A DNA stretch of 64,000 nucleotides from Metabacillus idriensis (lineage in GTDB: Bacteria; Bacillota; Bacilli; Bacillales; Bacillaceae). Positions 59,794-64,000 of this stretch are shown piece by piece; position 1 is the stretch's first letter, and each line of letters starts with the position of its first letter. Where the stretch lies: positions 186,001 to 250,000 of the forward strand of contig NZ_WKKF01000003.1 in the NCBI RefSeq assembly GCF_009674765.1, written 5' to 3'. Under the pieces are notes generated by a model that saw only the letters and a list, made by a program, of their open reading frames with translations, was not told where the DNA came from and searched no databases. Position numbers and translations under genes: made by a program.

Positions 59794-60216
59794 TTACAGG
59801 TCCTTTTTCAAATAGTGGTGCTTAAAGTCTCTTCCAACTCCATCAAGCGTGCCGTACACTTCGTACCCGTGCTTTTTGTAAAAATCCACTGCCTGAAAGC
59901 TGAGGGTATCAACTTTTACAAAGTCGCATTTTTTAAGTTTAGCTAGATTTTCCGCTTCTGCCAGAAGCTTTGATCCGTGACCTGAATGACGCAGGTCCTC
60001 ATCGATCATCAGAGTATGAATCTCAAGCCAGTTCCAGCAGATTTCTCCTAAGATCCCTCCGCGGACCATGTCATTTTCATCTTTGAGATACAAGTTAACT
60101 TCTTCATACCTGCCGTTTAAATCCTCCGGAAAGTGCAGGGAATTGTACTCATAGAGTTTTTGATTGACGATATTTTTGCTGTACAGACTATCTTCTTTTA
60201 AAATGTAGTATGTCAT
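59794..60216 (-). CDS. GNAT-family N-acetyltransferase
   Basis: 140 residues of the GNAT fold: GGILGEICWNWLEIHTLMI, the acetyl-CoA loop DEDLRHSGHGSKLLAEAENLA, and VDTLSFQAVDFYKKHGYEVYG. Substrate unknown. Upstream partner of the DUF1801 gene. Confidence 0.9.
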   Translation of the reverse strand: MTYYILKEDSLYSKNIVNQKLYEYNSLHFPEDLNGRYEEVNLYLKDENDMVRGGILGEICWNWLEIHTLMIDEDLRHSGHGSKLLAEAENLAKLKKCDFVKVDTLSFQAVDFYKKHGYEVYGTLDGVGRDFKHHYLKKDL

Positions 60217-60345
60217 GTGCTGTCTCCCTGTCTATTTAATATTTACTTAATAATTCTTTTTACAGATACCAAGTTCCTGTTTCTTTTTATTTTGATGAAC
60301 GGGCAGATTGTACCATTTTACATTTACTAGAACAAATCCGTCTAA

Positions 60346-60630
60346 CTTTTCTTTTATTCTAGCAATATCCTTTTACGTAAATTATACGGCCGCAGTGATG
60401 ATTCTTACAAGGGAAAACCAGTTTATCTTACAACGTTTCTTGACCGTTTTCTGGTTAGCCGAAGTACCATGCTTACTGATATTAAGCAGATCAAACAGGA
60501 ATTGACCAGCTACAACCAAATTCTTCTATTCAAAAAGGAAAAGGGTACTATTTATCAGGATCTGAGCTTGCCTAACACTTTGCGGTTGTTGGGATCCACG
60601 TTTGCAGCGGATTTATATTTTTCCATTTAA
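60346..60630 (+). pseudogene. Remnant of a PRD/Mga-type HTH regulator
   Basis: An open stretch without a start codon encodes KPVYLTTFLDRFLVSRSTML + TDIKQIKQELTSYNQ + LLFKKEKGTIYQD, a winged HTH like those in BglG/MtlR-type regulators (SRST-x-DIK-x-IK-x-EL). It ends at TAA 60628. No RBS, no other domains: a decayed fragment of a sugar-operon regulator in an otherwise empty 446-bp gap. Confidence 0.55.
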
Positions 60631-60662
60631 GCCATTCGAGAAAGACTCAATCAGAATGTAAC

Positions 60663-61088
60663 CTATACCTTATGCTCCCATAATCCAAGCCTTCCTTTTG
60701 CAGGGATATATTCATCCAGCTGCTGCATGTCCTCAACTTCCCACACATAGCCTCCCACTCTGTAGTCTCCCAGGAAAAAATCATTGCCTGTGACAATCCG
60801 TCCATCTTCCAAAATTGCCGATTCCTGATTATTTTCTATAACCCTAAGGCACTTTTCAAGTCTGCAAACTGCAATAATTTTGCCCGATGGAAGTTTATTT
60901 TCGGTATACCCATGCTTGCCCAGCAAAGCTTGGATGCCTGCATGTCTGCAGGCTGTCTTATCCATTTTTTTACTCGTGTGAATGGCCAGCGTCCCGCGAT
61001 AGGCTGTGCGCCATGACCTTGTTTCATATTTGACCTCTCCGAGCACAAAAAGACTTGCCCATGGCTGAATCATTGATAACACTTTCAC
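60663..61088 (-). CDS. ASCH-domain protein
   Basis: 141 residues. ASCH/PUA-like fold: VLSMIQPWASLFVLGEVKYETRSW near the N terminus (the S-x-xQPWA-x-L-x-x-xG-x-K-x-x-E-x-R motif), IAVCRLEKCLRV, and GGYVWEVEDMQQL. Such domains bind RNA or modified nucleotides; the target is unknown. GTG at 61088 with GGAGGCGGG upstream is preferred over the ATG five codons earlier that lies in that Shine-Dalgarno. Confidence 0.85.
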   Translation of the reverse strand: MKVLSMIQPWASLFVLGEVKYETRSWRTAYRGTLAIHTSKKMDKTACRHAGIQALLGKHGYTENKLPSGKIIAVCRLEKCLRVIENNQESAILEDGRIVTGNDFFLGDYRVGGYVWEVEDMQQLDEYIPAKGRLGLWEHKV

Positions 61089-61375
61089 TCTGCCCGCCTC
61101 CATAATACGTTTTCGTTGTCTATATCTTGTCCATGAGAGAGAGTATTATGAGGACCGGACAAATTCCTATTTGAGATCGGAATTCATCTCTCAATCGATT
61201 CAGTTTTTATATAAATGAATCTTATAAGAACATACTTCCTGATATACCTACAATCTATGTAATGCTCTACTTCATGTATAGTCTGGTGAATGAGGGTATT
61301 TTCATCATTTTGAAGCTACCTGCACCAGGCTTAAATTTAAGTAACATCCCAAACAATAATTTGTTATTCTTTCAC
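61089..61375. other. Intergenic region without visible genes
   Basis: A/T-rich, between the ASCH gene and the O-methyltransferase terminator. No RBS-supported frame or strong hairpin found; it must hold the ASCH-gene promoter. Confidence 0.4.
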
Positions 61376-61407
61376 AAAAAAAGAAGCTGCCATTGTTCAG
61401 CAGCTTT
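61376..61407 (-). terminator. Terminator of the ABC exporter / O-methyltransferase group
   Basis: Stem AAGCTGC / GCAGCTT with a seven-T run on the minus strand, shortly after the O-methyltransferase stop. Confidence 0.92.
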
Positions 61408-61414
61408 ACCCTTT

Positions 61415-62077
61415 TTATTTGACAATCCCAAGCACAAATCCGTCGTACCCTTTGCTTCCCACCGTCTGAATAGCCGTCGCCTCGATTCCAGGCTCCTCTG
61501 AAAGCAAATCCATCAGCGTTCGGACACCGTTCACATTCTCGTCCCCGCTGTTTTCATCGATAACCTTTCCGCCGCGGACCACATTGTCTCCCAAGATAAC
61601 GGTTCCTGGTTTAGAAAGCTTTATTGCCCATTCAAAATAGCCTGGATAATTGACTTTATCCGCATCAATAAAGATAAAATCAAACGGTTCCTGATCCTGG
61701 AGTGCAGGAAGCGTATAAAGCGCGGCTCCAACAATAATTTCAATTTTATGATCAAGACCGGCTTTTTTCATATTTTCCATGGCAACCTTCGCATGCTTCT
61801 CTTCATATTCAAGCGTGATAAGCTGTCCGTCTTCAGGCAGCGCACGCGCCAGCCAAATACTGCTGTAGCCGCCGAGCGTTCCTATTTCAAGAATCCTTTT
61901 CGCACCCTTCATCTTCGCAAGCAAATAAAGCTGCTTGCCCTGGTTAGGCGCCACATCAATCTCAGGCAGCCCCGCCTCTTCGTTTGCCTTAAGGATGTAA
62001 GACATATCCGGGTCAGCGGAATGAAGTTTAGAAATAAAATAATCGTCTGCTTTCTTCCAGGTTGCTGGTGTCGTCAT
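61415..62077 (-). CDS. SAM-dependent O-methyltransferase (YrrM-like)
   Basis: 220 residues, class I methyltransferase of the caffeoyl-CoA OMT type: SAM motif ILEIGTLGGYSSIWLARAL, acidic loop LITLEYEEKHAKVA, metal-binding FDFIFIDADKVNYPGYFEWA and GDNVVRGGKV. Substrate unknown. ATG at 62077 follows AAAGGAG. Lies 32 bp after the ABC permease gene in the same direction. Confidence 0.9.
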   Translation of the reverse strand: MTTPATWKKADDYFISKLHSADPDMSYILKANEEAGLPEIDVAPNQGKQLYLLAKMKGAKRILEIGTLGGYSSIWLARALPEDGQLITLEYEEKHAKVAMENMKKAGLDHKIEIIVGAALYTLPALQDQEPFDFIFIDADKVNYPGYFEWAIKLSKPGTVILGDNVVRGGKVIDENSGDENVNGVRTLMDLLSEEPGIEATAIQTVGSKGYDGFVLGIVK

Positions 62078-62109
62078 ATGATCGGCTCCTTTATCTTTTG
62101 TTCTGGTTC

Positions 62110-63198
62110 TTATTCCCACTTAAACGTCAAGCTCGCCACGATAAATGCTCCCATAACCCAGCATCCCAAAATCAACGTTTCAGTTCCAAGTGCCAAGAAG
62201 GATGCTCCGACGTTCATAACTTCCCTTAATGCATGGCTTAAATGGGAAATTGGAAGCACATAGACAATCGGCTGCAGAAAATCGGGCATATTTTTTATCG
62301 GGAAAAAGACACCTCCTAAGAAAAGCATTGGGAACGAAAGGAATCCTGCGATTGGTGCTGCGCTCTCCGGTGTTTTTGCAATTCCGGCAATGATAAATCC
62401 GATTGCCATAAAGGCAAGCGTACCTAAAATAACAAAAGTGATCAGTGTCAGCCAGGATCCGCGCACATCCACTCCGAAAATCAGCTGCGCTATTATAAGT
62501 ACAAGCAGTGCCTGCAAACCATTCAGCATAAGACGCGCCGTGATCTGAGCTGCAATGAAGGTTGATGCTTTGAGAGTTGTTCCCTGCATTCTTCTTAAAA
62601 TCCCCCGTTCTCTCCACGCCGCGATCTGCCCGGCCACCCCGTTCATGTTGTTGCTCATAATCATCATCGCCACAATTCCCGGTACAAGGAAATCAATATA
62701 CTGCAGATTCAGCGTCTCAATTCCTTTCGCCTCGGTGACGACCACAGGCTTGTAATCTGCTTTTTCTTTGCTGATCTGATCAACCGCTCCATTTACAAGC
62801 TGCAGTCCAAGCTGCGAGACAGCTGTATTTGTTTCGTCATAATAGACTGGGAGTTTGAAAGGAGACTCTTGATTAAGCTCTTCACCATAACCTTTTGGAA
62901 TCACAATCAAGATTTGCAGATTTCCATTTTTCACCTCGCTGAAGGCTTTGTCCTCCTCCGACTCCATTTCAAGCTCCATCGCTTTATTTTTCTTTAATGA
63001 GGTTACAAATACCTTAGATTCACCGGATTTATCCTGATCGACAACTCCAACCGTCACCGACATGCTGTTCCCGCCTCCCAGAAATGATCCGAGCATGACC
63101 ATTAGAAAAATTGGAAACAATAGCGTCCAGAATAAGACCTGGCGATTGCGGAGAAAAATACGCAGCTGGGTTAACGTTAACTGCCAATATGCCCTCAT
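62110..63198 (-). CDS. ABC-2 type exporter permease
   Basis: 362 residues. One TM helix near the N terminus (QVLFWTLLFPIFLMVMLGSFL), a ~150-residue extracytoplasmic domain (SVTVGVVDQDKSGESKVF..), and five TM helices in the second half (IVAMMIMSNNMNGVAGQIA, ALLVLIIAQLIFGV, AGFLSFPMLFLGGVFFP). Typical drug or lipid exporter permease. Its start overlaps the ATPase gene stop by 4 bp, so they form one transporter. Confidence 0.92.
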   Translation of the reverse strand: MRAYWQLTLTQLRIFLRNRQVLFWTLLFPIFLMVMLGSFLGGGNSMSVTVGVVDQDKSGESKVFVTSLKKNKAMELEMESEEDKAFSEVKNGNLQILIVIPKGYGEELNQESPFKLPVYYDETNTAVSQLGLQLVNGAVDQISKEKADYKPVVVTEAKGIETLNLQYIDFLVPGIVAMMIMSNNMNGVAGQIAAWRERGILRRMQGTTLKASTFIAAQITARLMLNGLQALLVLIIAQLIFGVDVRGSWLTLITFVILGTLAFMAIGFIIAGIAKTPESAAPIAGFLSFPMLFLGGVFFPIKNMPDFLQPIVYVLPISHLSHALREVMNVGASFLALGTETLILGCWVMGAFIVASLTFKWE

Positions 63199-64000
63199 GA
63201 CTCCCTCAGCCTCCTTCCCGTCATATGAATAAAGACGTCCTCAAGCGTTGCCGTTCGAATTTGTAAGTCTGCCAATTTCAAACCCCGGTCTGCAGCCGTT
63301 TGAATGAGGCTCGTTAAAGTAGCCTGAAGATTATCCGTATAGAGAATGGTTGCATCCTTCTGCCCCCCAACCTGCTTGACATCTTCAATTTCATAGAAAT
63401 CCATCTCCGCTGCTTCTCCCTCAAAACGGAATTCCACCGCATTTTCAGAGTGAAGGCTGCGGACAAGCTCGGCCGGTGTATCGAGTGCAATCAGATTCCC
63501 CTGATCCATAATGGCGATCCGGTCGCAAAGCACATGAGCTTCATCCATGTAATGCGTTGTCAAAACAACCGTAACTCCCTTTTCCTTCAGATTAAAAATA
63601 ATATCCCACAGCGTTCTTCTAGCCTGCGGATCAAGTCCCGTCGTCGGCTCATCCAGAAAAATAATCAAAGGGTCATGGACAAGAGCGAGCGCAATCGCAA
63701 GTCTCTGCTTCTGCCCGCCTGACAAGCTTTTAATCCGGCTCTTTGTCTTATCCGTCAAAAGCATATCCTCAATCAGCGGATGAATCGGAATCTGTTTTTT
63801 ATAAAAACTTGCATACAAATGAAGAATTTCTTCTACCGTCAAAAGCTCAAACAGCGTCGTCGACTGCAGCTGGACCCCAATCACTTCCTTCACCTTCTTC
63901 AATTCCCTCACCACATCAAACCCGCCAATATCAGCCGAACCTCCATCCGGCTTCCGCAGTCCGACCAGCATCTCCAAAGTCGTCGTCTTCCCTGCACCAT
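63195..64000 (-). CDS. ABC transporter ATP-binding protein (partial, runs off the window)
   Basis: The frame is open to the window edge. The last bases encode GAGKTTTLEMLVGLRKP, the end of Walker A, so only the first ~40 residues are missing. Q-loop VIGVQLQSTTLF, signature LSGGQKQRLAIALALV, Walker B LIIFLDEPTTGLDP and switch His TTHYMDEAHVL are present. The C-terminal ~80 residues are the regulatory tail common in DrrA/CcmA-type exporters. Pairs with the permease at 62110. Confidence 0.95.
   Translation of the reverse strand, partial: GAGKTTTLEMLVGLRKPDGGSADIGGFDVVRELKKVKEVIGVQLQSTTLFELLTVEEILHLYASFYKKQIPIHPLIEDMLLTDKTKSRIKSLSGGQKQRLAIALALVHDPLIIFLDEPTTGLDPQARRTLWDIIFNLKEKGVTVVLTTHYMDEAHVLCDRIAIMDQGNLIALDTPAELVRSLHSENAVEFRFEGEAAEMDFYEIEDVKQVGGQKDATILYTDNLQATLTSLIQTAADRGLKLADLQIRTATLEDVFIHMTGRRLRES

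Overview
The window looks like a chromosome segment of a low-to-moderate G+C Bacillaceae (Bacillus, Metabacillus or Priestia type). The evidence is AGGAGG-type ribosome binding sites, frequent TTG and GTG starts, a Priestia megaterium-style gas vesicle cluster, B. subtilis-like yfj and ywq secretion-effector cassettes, xpaC-telA, sipW-camelysin and bacillolysin. No phage, tRNA, rRNA or CRISPR array was seen.

Layout. Positions 1-2150 hold a type VII secretion (T7SS) effector cassette: WXG-like partner, toxin, immunity candidate. Positions 2302-7960 hold a tripartite tricarboxylate transporter (tctCBA) with its CitA/CitB-type two-component system; a consensus cre site lies before tctC, and MITE-like repeats separate tctC from tctBA. 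A glutaminyl-tRNA synthetase follows (8191-9861), unusual for a Bacillus relative. Positions 10412-14840 form an NAD salvage operon (nrtR-pncA-pncB-nadD-like-nadE) with a sigma-A promoter and two palindromes that look like NrtR operators. Positions 14863-20372 carry a ywqHIJK-like LXG toxin cassette plus a decayed second toxin and its still-intact immunity gene.

Next come a 2-hydroxyacid dehydrogenase, an orphan MurE-like ligase, a coiled-coil protein, and lytST followed by a CstA-family (pyruvate/peptide) transporter. Three direct repeats spaced exactly 21 bp precede the transporter. telA-xpaC lies beyond (28866-30571). Positions 30858-37783 are a complete 14-gene gas vesicle operon in the P. 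megaterium order gvpAPQBRNFGLSKJTU, read on the minus strand.

Positions 38274-42553 form a second kind of T7SS effector locus, resembling yfjABCD: a WXG-like partner, three tandem short Cys-x3-Cys hydrophobic peptide genes, a glycine-zipper effector, an unknown protein and two paralogous two-helix membrane proteins, one frameshifted. This is the best candidate here for something undescribed. It is followed by a secreted GH16 beta-glucanase, an RRNPP-type HTH-TPR regulator, a neutral protease, and a DUF4047-sipW-camelysin matrix-fibre cluster.

The right end holds the proline genes proC-proB-proA, nnrD, ctaG-DUF2243, several degraded small genes, a short-chain dehydrogenase, signal peptidase I, small enzymes, an O-methyltransferase and an ABC-2 exporter cut by the window edge. 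The window contains three T7SS effector loci but none of the core secretion genes, so export must depend on machinery encoded elsewhere. All functional calls rest on reading protein motifs and gene order by eye; no database search was run.
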